From Pseudomonas brassicacearum (GTDB lineage: Bacteria; Pseudomonadota; Gammaproteobacteria; Pseudomonadales; Pseudomonadaceae), in NCBI RefSeq assembly GCF_009601685.2, contig NZ_CP045701.2, positions 2,108,001 through 2,172,000 of the forward strand: DNA of 64,000 nt, given 5' to 3'. The notes below the pieces were generated by a model. The model made no database searches, was not told the origin of the DNA, and saw only the letters and a list, made by a program, of their open reading frames with translations. A program made the translations under genes and the position numbers. Every line of letters starts with the position of its first letter. Position 1 is the stretch's first letter. Positions 55,200-64,000 of this stretch are shown here, in pieces.

Positions 55200-56554
55200 C
55201 GCAGCAGGTGCACCGCCAGCCCAGCCAGCCCGCACGCCAGCAACACCTGGATCACCCCCAGCTTGTAGCGAAACAGCGCAACGGCCGCCCCGATGGCGAT
55301 GATTGCCGACGGCCAGTCCAGAGCACCGGCAAAACCGTTGGGCCAGAGTACGTGGTAACCGAAGAAGCACGCCAGGTTGAGGATCACCCCGACCACCGCC
55401 GCGGTGATCGCCGTCAGTGGCGCGGTGAATTTCAGCATGTTGTGCGTCGATTCCACCAGCGGGCCGCCGGCGAGGATGAACAGGAACGAGGGCAGGAACG
55501 TGAACCAGGTCACCAGCGTGGCCGCGACGGCCCCGGCGAGAAAGGCCTGTTCGGGACCAAACACCTGCATCACGTAGCCTCCGACGAAACCGACGAAGGC
55601 CACGACCATGATCAGCGGCCCGGGGGTGGTTTCGCCCAGGGCCAGGCCGTCGATCATCTGTGCCGGCGTCAGCCAGCCGAAGTGTCCGACGGCACCCTGG
55701 TACACGTAGGGCAAAACCGCATAGGCGCCGCCGAACGTCAACAATGCAGCCTTGGTGAAGAACCAGGCCATTTGCGTCAGCGTGCCTTCCCAGCCGAACA
55801 CCGCGGTCAGCAGGCCCATTGGCAATGTCCACAACAGGACGCCGATGATCGCCAGCCGGGCGAGCCTGAAGGTGCTGAACCGGACGTGGTCCGGGGGTGG
55901 GGTGTCATCGTCGATTAATGCCGGGCCGAAGGATTGGTGCTTGCCATCATGGCCGCCCAGGCTGAATTTTTCCGGTATCCAGCGACCGCCCAGGTAACCG
56001 ATGAGGGCGGCACCCAGCACGATCAGCGGAAAGGGCACGTTGAAGGCAAATATTGCGGTGAACGACGCTGCGGCGATCGCCCACAGCCAATTGTTCTTGA
56101 GTGCGCGGGAACCGATCCGGTGGGCGGCATGCACGACGATTGCCGTCACGGCCGGCTTGATGCCATAGAAAATGCCCGCCACGACCGGCACTTCGCCAAA
56201 GGCGACGTACAGCCAGGACAATGCGATGAGAATGAACAGCGAAGGCAGCACGAACAGCGCCCCGGCGATCACCCCGCCCCAGCTTCGGTGCATCAGCCAA
56301 CCCAGGTACGTGGCCAGTTGCTGGGCCTCTGGCCCCGGCAGCAACATGCAGTAATTAAGCGCATGCAGGAATCGTCGCTCGGAAATCCAGCGTCGGCGCT
56401 CTACCAGCTCCTGATGCATGATCGAGATCTGCCCCGCAGGGCCGCCGAAGCTGATGAAGCCCAATTTGAGCCAGAACCAGAAAGCCACGCGCAGGCTGAC
56501 GGCGACGGGTCTGGTCAGGGGCTGTTCGTCGTCGGTTGGGGTCGGTTTGCTCAT
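55196..56554 (-). CDS. chrA: chromate transporter ChrA
   Basis: ChrA exports chromate by antiport. The protein has 452 residues and two homologous CHR domains. Domain one has FWLKLGFISFGGPAGQI and LPGPEAQQLATYLGW; domain two has FFTKAALLTFGGAYAVLPYV and GLALGETTPGPLIMVVAFVGFVGGY. About ten membrane helices are expected. The long two-domain form is complete. It converges with arsN2. Confidence 0.94.
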   Translation of the reverse strand: MSKPTPTDDEQPLTRPVAVSLRVAFWFWLKLGFISFGGPAGQISIMHQELVERRRWISERRFLHALNYCMLLPGPEAQQLATYLGWLMHRSWGGVIAGALFVLPSLFILIALSWLYVAFGEVPVVAGIFYGIKPAVTAIVVHAAHRIGSRALKNNWLWAIAAASFTAIFAFNVPFPLIVLGAALIGYLGGRWIPEKFSLGGHDGKHQSFGPALIDDDTPPPDHVRFSTFRLARLAIIGVLLWTLPMGLLTAVFGWEGTLTQMAWFFTKAALLTFGGAYAVLPYVYQGAVGHFGWLTPAQMIDGLALGETTPGPLIMVVAFVGFVGGYVMQVFGPEQAFLAGAVAATLVTWFTFLPSFLFILAGGPLVESTHNMLKFTAPLTAITAAVVGVILNLACFFGYHVLWPNGFAGALDWPSAIIAIGAAVALFRYKLGVIQVLLACGLAGLAVHLLR

Positions 56555-56749
56555 GGGGGACGGGGCACGTAGAAGTCAAAGGCGATCTACGGTATGGGGC
56601 GTTACGCAATTTGGATAGCCCCCCGGCAAGGTTTGCTTGTAAAAAGGTTTGCTTGTAAAAAACAGCCCTTCAAACAGTTGAAACACAAGGTTGAAACAAT
56701 CATCGCCGGATCATTGCGCTTTCGCACAATCGCCCCAAGGAGTGGGTCA

Positions 56750-57409
56750 ATGAAACAACGTCTTGCCATTGTCGTGCTGATCGTACTGGCATTGGGTTCC
56801 ATGGGCGCGGCCAATGCCCGCCAGTCCGGTGACGCACGGGCGCAATCCGTGGCCGGGGTGTTCGACTACTATTTGCTGGCGCTGTCCTGGTCACCGACGT
56901 TCTGCCTGACTCACCAGGCGGATGCGCAGTGTTCCGGCAAAGGCTACGGCTTTGTGCTCCATGGCCTCTGGCCGCAATACACCCGCGGCGGCTGGCCGCA
57001 ATCCTGTGCGCCCCAGGTGCCGTTGACGGCGGCGGAGCAGAAGAAGGGGTTGGCCTTGTTTCCTACTCGCAAGTTGATGGCGCATGAGTGGTACAAACAC
57101 GGCACTTGCAGCGGCTTGGGCGCCATGGGCTACCTGGAGGTTGCCGACAAAGCCTTGGGCGCGGTGAAAATTCCATCGCAGTTGCAGCCGTTCAATTCCT
57201 CGTATTATTTCCAGGCGGATGAAATTGTCCGGTTGTTTCGCCAAAGCAATCCAGGCATCGGGCCTGACGGCATTGCGGTGATTTGCAGCGGGCCGCAACT
57301 GTCGGAAGTGCGGGTGTGCATGGACAAGGATTTAGAGTTCGCCGCGTGTGGCAGGGGCGTCAGGACACAATGCCGAGCCGGGGAGATCCGGGTGCCGCCG
57401 GTACGGTGA
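56750..57409 (+). CDS. secreted ribonuclease T2 family protein
   Basis: This enzyme of 219 residues starts at ATG 56750 (AAGGAG upstream) and has a signal peptide ending near ANARQ. The two catalytic conserved segments are FVLHGLWPQY (His) and HEWYKHGTC (His, Glu, His). The protein resembles E. coli periplasmic RNase I in layout. It should degrade RNA in the periplasm. It stands alone downstream of the divergent chrA. Confidence 0.92.
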   Translation: MKQRLAIVVLIVLALGSMGAANARQSGDARAQSVAGVFDYYLLALSWSPTFCLTHQADAQCSGKGYGFVLHGLWPQYTRGGWPQSCAPQVPLTAAEQKKGLALFPTRKLMAHEWYKHGTCSGLGAMGYLEVADKALGAVKIPSQLQPFNSSYYFQADEIVRLFRQSNPGIGPDGIAVICSGPQLSEVRVCMDKDLEFAACGRGVRTQCRAGEIRVPPVR

Positions 57410-57460
57410 GGGCCATAACCTGACCCGTGGCCGAGGGACCTGGCTCCCGCTCGGCTGCGC

Positions 57461-57515
57461 TGTAGGAGCTGTGTAGGAGTTGTGTAGGAGTTGTGTAGGA
57501 GCTGTGTAGGAGCTG
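57461..57515. repeat. five tandem 11-base units
   Basis: Units of TGTAGGAGCTG or TGTAGGAGTTG start at 57461, 57472, 57483, 57494 and 57505. They repeat the outer arm of the adjoining composite repeat, so the arm was expanded by slippage. Confidence 0.9.
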
Positions 57516-57611
57516 TCGAGTGCAACGAGGCTGCGATCTTTCCCCAGACACTTGAATCCCAAGTGAAAGATCAGATCAGATCAAAAGATCGCAGCCTTCG
57601 GCAGCTCCTAC
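57505..57611. repeat. composite repeat, copy 2 (inverse of 26159-26268)
   Basis: TGTAGGAGCTG at 57505 pairs with CAGCTCCTACA ending at 57611; the inner arms are GGCTGCGATCTTT and AAGATCGCAGCC. Its reverse complement matches copy 1 closely, with small differences in the GATCA/GATCTT loop repeats. Confidence 0.85.
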
Positions 57612-57798
57612 ATGGGTAATTTCATCGTTCTGATGAGGGTATTTTTGTTGGCTCCTGGGCGGGTTTTTGGATCCACTGCAGCCACCCATCGGCTCTGCTG
57701 CATAGGCAAATTGCCGCCTCACAAGCGGTAGGCTAAGCTCACGAATATTAGGGGCTTTGAGCGAATTCGCTCATGTTTTGCCCCCTTCAGGAATTCGC

Positions 57799-59370
57799 TT
57801 GCCTATCCCTATTTTCGATCCTTTCCATGTCCCGGGTGGTGCCTTGAAGCGCCTGCCGTTGCTCAAGGCAGCGGTGACGTTTATCGCGGCGGTGTGCCTG
57901 TGCCTGTGCGGTTTGCTTTACCTGCAACTGCAGCAGTCGCGCAGTCACGACCTGGAGTCGGCCCGCGTCGCTTCGGCGACCCTGACCCGGGCCATGGCCC
58001 AGCAGGCCCAGGACACCTTCCTCCAGGCTGATCTGGTGTTGGCCAGTCTGGCAGATTGGATCCAAATAGATGGCCTCGGCCCCGCCGTACAGCCGCGCTT
58101 GCAGCAAACCTTTGCCCGACGTGTGCAATCGCTTGAGCAATTGCATGGCCTGTTCCTGTTCGACAAGCACGGTCACTGGGTGGTGACCTCCTTTGACGAC
58201 CTGCACAGGGGCGCGGGGGTGGCGGATCGGGAGTATTTTGCTTTCCATCAACAGAATGCCTCCTTGGTCGCCCATATCGGCCCGGCGATCCGCAGCCGGC
58301 AAAACGGCGAATGGATCATTCCCGTTTCCCGGCGTTTGAATGATCAGGATGGCCACTTCCAAGGCGTGTTGATGGCCGGCATCAAAATGTCGTACTTCGA
58401 CCGATTCTTCAAAAGCTTCAGCCTGGATGAGCAAGGCGAGATGGCCCTGGCTTTGTCTGACGGGACACTCTTGGCCCATCGCCCCTTCGATGAGGGGCGG
58501 ATCGGTCACCCCTTGGCCCAGGAAAGTATTTACAACCATGCCCTGGCCAGCGGGATGTCTGGCGATGCACTCATTCGTTCGGCCTTCGACGGTGTCGTCA
58601 GGCTGTATGGGCACCAACATCTGCAGGCTTATCCGCTGGTGGTCACTGCCGCGATGTCTGAAGATGCGATCCTGGCGGGGTGGCATGACAGGGCTTTCCA
58701 ATCCAGCCTCATTGTCGGCCTGGTGGTGCTGGGCATTTGCTTGTTCGGCTGGGTATTCGTGCGCCAGGTACGTACCAGCGAACGGATCGAGGCAGACTTG
58801 CGCAAGGCTCAAGAAGCGTTGGAGCTGATTGCCACCCATGACAGCCTCACCGGGCTGGCGAACCGGCGTCTGTTCGAACGGGCCCTGGACATTGAGTTCG
58901 GCCGGGGGGCTCGTCAGCGCAGCCCCTTGAGCCTGATCATGCTCGATATCGATTGCTTCAAGCGCTACAACGACGCCTATGGGCACGTGGCAGGCGATCA
59001 TTGCCTGGCGGAAGTGGCCAAGGTGCTCAAGAGCTGCTGTCATCGCAAGGCCGATCTGGCGGTGCGTTATGGCGGCGAAGAGTTTGCGGTCCTGTTGCCC
59101 GATACCAATATTTCGGGGGCCATGGCGTTGGCCGAGCAGATCCGCCGCAGCGTCATCGACAAGCACATCACCCATTCCGGTTCCCCGACCGGCTACCTCA
59201 CGGTGAGCCTGGGCTGCTATGCCTTTGTGCCCAGCAGCCTGGACAGCATCGAGGTCTTCATCCAGCGGGCCGATGCGGCGCTTTACCAGGCCAAGCACAG
59301 CGGCCGCAACCGTGTGGCGGTGTTATCGACGGAAAGTGGGCTCGATACGCTGGCGCGCTCGGATCGTTGA
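57799..59370 (+). CDS. membrane diguanylate cyclase (Cache-GGDEF)
   Basis: This protein of about 523 residues is read from TTG 57799 (MPIPIFDPFHV), with AGGA six bases upstream; a longer reading from TTG 57757 is also open. A helix near 22-45 and another near 305-325 enclose a periplasmic double-Cache-like sensor. The GGDEF domain has HDSLTGLANRR, the active RYGGEEFAV (near residue 424) and the RxxD inhibitory site RKAD five residues before it. It should synthesise c-di-GMP. It stands upstream of a second c-di-GMP gene. Confidence 0.88.
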   Translation: MPIPIFDPFHVPGGALKRLPLLKAAVTFIAAVCLCLCGLLYLQLQQSRSHDLESARVASATLTRAMAQQAQDTFLQADLVLASLADWIQIDGLGPAVQPRLQQTFARRVQSLEQLHGLFLFDKHGHWVVTSFDDLHRGAGVADREYFAFHQQNASLVAHIGPAIRSRQNGEWIIPVSRRLNDQDGHFQGVLMAGIKMSYFDRFFKSFSLDEQGEMALALSDGTLLAHRPFDEGRIGHPLAQESIYNHALASGMSGDALIRSAFDGVVRLYGHQHLQAYPLVVTAAMSEDAILAGWHDRAFQSSLIVGLVVLGICLFGWVFVRQVRTSERIEADLRKAQEALELIATHDSLTGLANRRLFERALDIEFGRGARQRSPLSLIMLDIDCFKRYNDAYGHVAGDHCLAEVAKVLKSCCHRKADLAVRYGGEEFAVLLPDTNISGAMALAEQIRRSVIDKHITHSGSPTGYLTVSLGCYAFVPSSLDSIEVFIQRADAALYQAKHSGRNRVAVLSTESGLDTLARSDR

Positions 59371-59577
59371 AGATCGGTTGGAATCATCGGCAACGTGTCA
59401 CGGTCCATTGTTCAGACACTGCGCTGGCGGCATACACGAGGTGCGTAGGTTCTTTCGCAAAAAGCCGTGGGCTCGCCAACCGATCAGGTAGCGGGTGCTA
59501 AGGTTGGGAACACGACTGGCTCTGGATCTCACCGTTCTCGACACCGAAGCCAGCGTTGACAGGATAGGAGCAGGTCA

Positions 59578-62154
59578 ATGGATTCCACTGCCGATAGCCC
59601 TTCGAACACTGCGCGTCACACACCGATTACCCGTCGCCTGGTCGTGGCGCTCGGGGCGATGTTTGTCCTGGGCGTCCTGGTGGCGGTTGCCGCATTGTTC
59701 AATATTGCGCAAAAGCTGGACGCCGAGGATGTGCGCAAGACGCATTTCTATATCGAGCGCGCCCTCGAGAATCGCATCACCGCCTCAAAAAACTACATCG
59801 CCAGTTACGCCTATTGGACCACGGCCTACGACCACCTCAACGGCGAGGTCGACGTGCAATGGGCCTACGCCGAACAGAACATGGGCAAGACCCTGTTCAC
59901 CAATGATGAATACGAGGGTGTGTTTGTCATTGATCGGCAACGCACCAAATATGCCGTGGTGCGCGGGCGCAATGTCCAGGATGAAGCTGCGGTTTATATG
60001 AATGCGCCGCTGACGGACCTGGTGGACCAGCTCCAGGCGCAGCCTGACCTGACAAAGTCGACGATCCGCTACACGTTGTTCGAGGGCTGGCCGGCCATCG
60101 TCACGGCTTCGGTGATTCTGCCCAACGACGAACGGCCCCAGGTCGAGTCCAAAGGCACCTCGGTCCTGCTGTTCGTCGACCAACTGACGCCCGTCAAGCT
60201 GCGCAAGCTGGGCAAGAGTTATGGCCTCACCGACTTGAATCTCAAGAAAGACACCGCGCTTGAGCCCGGCCAGCCGGCGGTGCCGCTGGACAGTACTGGC
60301 TTTAGTCTGGTGTCGCGCCTGGAGCGACCGGGCCAGCAATTGCTCTGGTCCCTGGTGCCGCCGTTGGGTGGTGCATTGCTGATTCTGGCACTGCTGACTG
60401 CCTACTTTTTTCGCTATGCATTGCGCACGGCACGGCATGTGGACGCCAGTTACGACAGCCTGGAACAGTCGGCGCATGCCCTCGAGGCCAGCGAAGAGCG
60501 CTTCCGGGCCGTGGCCGAGGCGGCCTCCGACTGGATATGGGAAATCGACGGCCAGCAACGCATCACTTATCTGTCGGGGCGTTTCAATACGGTCACCGGT
60601 TTTTCCGACCAGCAATGGCTGGGGCAGGACATCGAGCAACTGCTGTATTGCGACACCACGCCGATTGCCCGCTGGCTGGGCAAGTTGACGGAGGAACAGA
60701 ACAACAGCAACTTGCGCTGTTCCTACCGCGATTACTCCGGGCAATTGCGCTTCTGCCGTGTATCGGCACGCCCGATCTACAACAAGACCGAGGTGGTGGG
60801 CTATCGCGGCACCGCCAGCGACATCACCGATGAAGTGGCGGCCCATGCCCAGGTCCAGCATCTGTCGATGCACGATGCGCTGACCGGCCTGCCGAACCGT
60901 AACAAGTTGGCGCGGCACCTGGATGATGCGCTGGTGGCCAAGGAGCATTCCGCGCCGCTGACCTTGCTGATGGTCGACCTGGACAACTTCAAGCCGATCA
61001 ACGACTCCCTCGGCCACCCGGCCGGCGACGCGGTGCTGCTGGAAGTGGCCCAGCGACTGCGCGACTGCACCCGTGAGCAAGACCTGGTGGCGCGCCTGGG
61101 GGGAGACGAGTTCGTGTTGGTGCTCAACGGGATGGAGCACACCACTGAGATCGATCGATTCTGTGAGCGGCTGATCGACAGCCTGCAGCAGCCGATCCTC
61201 TACGAAACCCATTCGTTGCACATCGGCGCCAGCATTGGTATCGCTGTCAGCCGTCGCCAGGGTTATGTGCCCGGAGAACTGATCCGCTGCGCTGACATTG
61301 CCTTGTACCAGGCCAAGTCCGAGGGCAAGAAAACCTGGTGCTATTTCGCCTCGCAGATGAACGATCAGATCCAGCACCGGCGCCAACTGGAAAGCGACCT
61401 GCGCCAGGCTGTGAAGAAAAACGAATTCGTCCTGCATTTCCAGCCGCGCTACACCGTCGATGGTCGGGAGATCGTGGCGGTCGAGGCGTTGGTTCGCTGG
61501 CAGCATCCGACCCAAGGCTTGTTGAGCCCCGACGCCTTCATCCCATTGGCCGAGCAAACCGACCTGATTGTCCCGCTTTCGCGATGGGTATTGCGCGAGG
61601 CCTGCGAAACCGCACTGACCTGGCCGGGACAATTGATGGTCTCGGTGAATCTGTCACCGGCGCAGTTCGAGCGCAGCGATGTCGTGGAGGATGTGCGACA
61701 GGTGTTGGTCGAAACCCGTTTCCCGGCGAGTCGCCTGGAACTGGAGATCACTGAAAACGTGATGCTCAATGACGTTGATGGCGCTCTGCAGGTCATGAAT
61801 GCCCTCAAGGAGCTGGGCGTGCGCTTGAACATGGACGATTTCGGTACCGGTTATTCGTCCCTCGGTTATCTGCGCACCTATCCATTCGATGGCATCAAGA
61901 TCGACAAGCGCTTCATTGCTTCGATGAGCAACAGCAGCAACGACCGCGCCGTGGTACAAGCGATCATCAACCTGGGCAAGGCCATGGGGCTGACTGTGAC
62001 TGCCGAGGGCGTGGAGACCCTGGCCCAGCTCGGTTCATTGGGCTCGGACCAATGCCACGAAGTGCAGGGTTATTTCCTCAGCCGGCCGATCGACAAGCAA
62101 GCCTTTGCGCGCTTGTTGGAGAAAGGCCAGCCCTTGTCGAAAACGGGTTCCTGA
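59578..62154 (+). CDS. CHASE4-PAS-GGDEF-EAL c-di-GMP enzyme
   Basis: This membrane protein of 858 residues has a helix near 20-43, a CHASE4-type periplasmic sensor (to about 260), a second helix (260-280), a PAS domain (about 300-420), a GGDEF domain (HDALTGLPNRN, RLGGDEFVLV with the RxxD site REQD) and an EAL domain (VEALVRWQHP, EITENVM and DDFGTGYSS). Both catalytic signatures are intact, so it can in principle make and hydrolyse c-di-GMP. It follows the first cyclase by 207 bases and may be regulated separately. Confidence 0.93.
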   Translation: MDSTADSPSNTARHTPITRRLVVALGAMFVLGVLVAVAALFNIAQKLDAEDVRKTHFYIERALENRITASKNYIASYAYWTTAYDHLNGEVDVQWAYAEQNMGKTLFTNDEYEGVFVIDRQRTKYAVVRGRNVQDEAAVYMNAPLTDLVDQLQAQPDLTKSTIRYTLFEGWPAIVTASVILPNDERPQVESKGTSVLLFVDQLTPVKLRKLGKSYGLTDLNLKKDTALEPGQPAVPLDSTGFSLVSRLERPGQQLLWSLVPPLGGALLILALLTAYFFRYALRTARHVDASYDSLEQSAHALEASEERFRAVAEAASDWIWEIDGQQRITYLSGRFNTVTGFSDQQWLGQDIEQLLYCDTTPIARWLGKLTEEQNNSNLRCSYRDYSGQLRFCRVSARPIYNKTEVVGYRGTASDITDEVAAHAQVQHLSMHDALTGLPNRNKLARHLDDALVAKEHSAPLTLLMVDLDNFKPINDSLGHPAGDAVLLEVAQRLRDCTREQDLVARLGGDEFVLVLNGMEHTTEIDRFCERLIDSLQQPILYETHSLHIGASIGIAVSRRQGYVPGELIRCADIALYQAKSEGKKTWCYFASQMNDQIQHRRQLESDLRQAVKKNEFVLHFQPRYTVDGREIVAVEALVRWQHPTQGLLSPDAFIPLAEQTDLIVPLSRWVLREACETALTWPGQLMVSVNLSPAQFERSDVVEDVRQVLVETRFPASRLELEITENVMLNDVDGALQVMNALKELGVRLNMDDFGTGYSSLGYLRTYPFDGIKIDKRFIASMSNSSNDRAVVQAIINLGKAMGLTVTAEGVETLAQLGSLGSDQCHEVQGYFLSRPIDKQAFARLLEKGQPLSKTGS

Positions 62155-62223
62155 AAACCTGTTGCAACCACCCAGCCCGTTTGTCGGTCTCAACTGTGAC
62201 TTGGCCTTTCGAGTTCTGGCGCT

Positions 62224-63018
62224 ATGAAAAACCTTCGGATCGCGACCTTCAACATCAATGGCATCCGGGCCCGGCTGCCCAACCTGCTGGATTGGTTGGA
62301 GCGGGAAAAGCCCGACATTGCCTGCTTGCAGGAGCTCAAGGCCGTGGACAAGGATTTCCCGGCGGCGGAGCTGGAGTCGGTGGGGTATGGGGCGATCTGG
62401 CATGGACAGGCGTCCTGGAACGGTGTCGCGATCCTGGCCCGTGACGCGCAGCCGCTGGAGAGCCGCCGAGGCCTGCCCGGCGGGGAGGATGACAGTCACA
62501 GTCGCTATCTGGAGGCGGCGGTGCATGGCGTGCTGGTGGGCTGCCTGTACCTGCCCAACGGCAACCCCCAACCGGGGCCGAAGTTCGACTACAAGCTGGC
62601 GTGGTTCGAACGGCTCATTGAATACGCCCAAGGGTTGCAGGCCAGTGATCATCCCGTGGTGCTGGCCGGTGACTACAATGTGGTGCCCACCGACATGGAC
62701 ATCTACAACCCGCGCTCCTGGCTCAAGGATGCGCTGTTACAGCCCGAAAGCCGCGCGTGCTATCAGCGGCTGCTGGACCAGGGCTGGACCGATTCGTTGC
62801 GCCACCTGTATCCGGACGAGCGGATCTACACCTTCTGGGATTACTTTCGCCAGCACTGGCAGAAAAACTCCGGGCTGCGCATCGATCACCTGCTGCTCAA
62901 CCCGGTGGCCAGCGCCTACCTGAGCGAGGCCGGTGTGGACGCCTGGGTCCGGAACCAACCCCACCCCAGCGACCATGCGCCTACGTGGATCCGGCTGGCG
63001 TCACGCAAGCGGCGGTGA
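62224..63018 (+). CDS. xthA: exodeoxyribonuclease III
   Basis: This AP endonuclease/3'-exonuclease has 264 residues. It has RIATFNINGIRARL, the metal glutamate in CLQELKA, the GDYNVVPTDMDIYN core, the GLRIDHLLLN motif and the terminal SDHAPTWI histidine. All catalytic positions are present. It acts in base excision repair. It lies 69 bases after the EAL gene. Confidence 0.94.
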   Translation: MKNLRIATFNINGIRARLPNLLDWLEREKPDIACLQELKAVDKDFPAAELESVGYGAIWHGQASWNGVAILARDAQPLESRRGLPGGEDDSHSRYLEAAVHGVLVGCLYLPNGNPQPGPKFDYKLAWFERLIEYAQGLQASDHPVVLAGDYNVVPTDMDIYNPRSWLKDALLQPESRACYQRLLDQGWTDSLRHLYPDERIYTFWDYFRQHWQKNSGLRIDHLLLNPVASAYLSEAGVDAWVRNQPHPSDHAPTWIRLASRKRR

Positions 63019-63135
63019 CCAGGCGAGGCATCTCGGTCGATTGTTGTCTCTGTGAGGGGAATGCCTTATATCTGGCGGCCAATAGCCGTGCGCTTGTCGT
63101 GAGCGCAGCGCCGACCCTGGAAAAGGACACCCCTC

Positions 63136-63960
63136 ATGAGTCATCCCCAACTGAGCGACACGGCCCGCTATCTGCGGCGCCTGGGTTTCGACGCCCCCCC
63201 AGCGCCGACCCTCGACACGTTGCGTCAACTGCAGCAGCGCCATACCGCCGAATTCCCTTTTGAAACCCTGTCGACGTTGCTGCGTCAACCCGTGCCCATC
63301 GATCTTGAATCGGTCGAACGAAAAATTTTCGAACAAGGGCGCGGCGGCTATTGCTATGAACTCAACCAATTGTTCCTGGCGTTGTTGCAGGCGCTGGGTT
63401 TCGACGCTCGCGGCATCACCGGGCGCGTGGTGATGAACGCGCCCGAAGGCACCTGGGCTGCCCGAACCCATCGGTTGAGCCTGGTGACGTTCGACGGTGT
63501 GCGCTACATCACCGACGTCGGCTTTGGTGGCATGGTGCCCACTGCGCCGTTGCTGCTGGACAGCCGTGAAGCACAAGTCACGCCCCATGAGCCGTACCGC
63601 ATCGATACCCATGCGGACGGTTACCTGTTGCGCGCCAACGTCGCCGACGAATGGCGGCCGATGTACTTGTTCGATCTGCAACGCCAGGAAGACATCGACT
63701 ACACCCTCGGTAATTGGTACGTCAGCAGCCACCCGGAGTCCCCGTTCATGGGGCGGTTGATGGTCGCCCGCACCGGCGATGGGCTGCGCAAGACCCTGAA
63801 CGGCAACAGCTATGCGGTGCACCGGATGGGGCAGGAAAGCGAGCGCCGGTTGATCACCGACACCGATGAGTTGATCGACTTGCTGGAACAAGAATTTGGC
63901 TTGCGCGTACCGCCGCGCGAGCTGTTGCAGCTGGCGATCGTGGGGTTGCTCCAGGCATAG
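63136..63960 (+). CDS. arylamine N-acetyltransferase
   Basis: This NAT-family enzyme of 274 residues transfers acetyl from acetyl-CoA to arylamines and hydrazines. The catalytic triad is C73 (RGGYCYELN), H112 (ARTHRLSLV) and D127 (YITDVGFGG). The family start YLRRLGFDAPPAPTLDTLRQLQQRHTAEFPFET is intact. It stands alone and ends near the window edge. The natural substrate is unknown. Confidence 0.94.
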   Translation: MSHPQLSDTARYLRRLGFDAPPAPTLDTLRQLQQRHTAEFPFETLSTLLRQPVPIDLESVERKIFEQGRGGYCYELNQLFLALLQALGFDARGITGRVVMNAPEGTWAARTHRLSLVTFDGVRYITDVGFGGMVPTAPLLLDSREAQVTPHEPYRIDTHADGYLLRANVADEWRPMYLFDLQRQEDIDYTLGNWYVSSHPESPFMGRLMVARTGDGLRKTLNGNSYAVHRMGQESERRLITDTDELIDLLEQEFGLRVPPRELLQLAIVGLLQA

Positions 63961-64000
63961 AAAACAGTTGGCCGGGGGATCCTGTTCCTGCGAATGGCAA

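Larger units (their letters stand above)
57410..57756. other. repeat-rich gap between the RNase gene and the diguanylate cyclase gene
   Basis: The gap contains five 11-base units (TGTAGGAG[CT]TG) at 57461-57515 and the second copy of the composite repeat at 57505-57611. The last 145 bases are the likely promoter region of the next gene; no gene is seen. Confidence 0.8.

Noticed and set aside
57787..59298. 503-codon open frame antisense to the diguanylate cyclase
   Set aside because: It is a shadow of a GC-rich gene with complete catalytic motifs on the plus strand.

Overview
The window is chromosomal DNA of a fluorescent Pseudomonas (P. fluorescens species complex). The evidence is high-GC coding, REP elements of the GTGGGAGC...GCTCGCGAT type, and a gene order that I recall from P. 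aeruginosa: fadBA, topA, sulA-lexA, psrA, nagZ, mfd, gap, apbE, sthA, lolCDE, and then mlaA, an RssB-like regulator with a STAS protein, tal and dusA. Species assignment is an inference from sequence memory; no search was run.

Positions 1-36183 are mostly core. They hold fatty-acid oxidation (fadA), DNA topology and SOS control (topA, sulA-lexA with two LexA boxes), the fatty-acid sensor psrA with a double palindromic operator, cell-wall recycling (nagZ), an SNF2 helicase, csiV, mfd, gap, a citrate-type MFS carrier, an ApbE lipoprotein, transhydrogenase sthA, a PilZ-glpQ pair, lolCDE, a copper-type two-component system with a cupredoxin, queF, a HAD-like protein, mlaA, a response-regulator/phosphatase with its STAS partner, tal and dusA. 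The nqr operon that I recall between gap and apbE in P. aeruginosa is absent; an MFS gene sits there.

Positions 36199-44534 are a genomic island inserted at the 5' end of dusA. Its borders are 75-bp direct repeats (36124-36198 and 44460-44534, 70/75 identical) that copy the dusA start. I find no integrase. It carries a RHH antitoxin fused to a toxin relic, a twice-frameshifted adenine methylase, a membrane protein with a P-loop kinase-like protein, and a minus-strand, low-GC run of HD phosphohydrolase, DNA methyltransferase and SAM methyltransferase. It also holds a HEPN (AbiU2-like) protein and a long RNA-like inverted repeat. The run at 37.8-42.6 kb is the best candidate for an undescribed system (defence or nucleotide/DNA modification). 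Beyond the distal repeat lie a PPP-type phosphatase, a Fic toxin with its small YhfG/VbhA-like antitoxin, and an elaborately folded leader before two small Pseudomonas-type genes.

Positions 47.3-64 kb are mixed: rcnR-rcnA with a perfect palindromic operator, an AraC gene whose 3' end plus a REP pair is present four times in exact 244-bp tandem units, a Zn alcohol dehydrogenase, an MFS exporter, a HigBA/NadS toxin-antitoxin pair, arsN2, chrA, a secreted RNase T2, a diguanylate cyclase, a CHASE4-PAS-GGDEF-EAL protein, xthA and an arylamine N-acetyltransferase.
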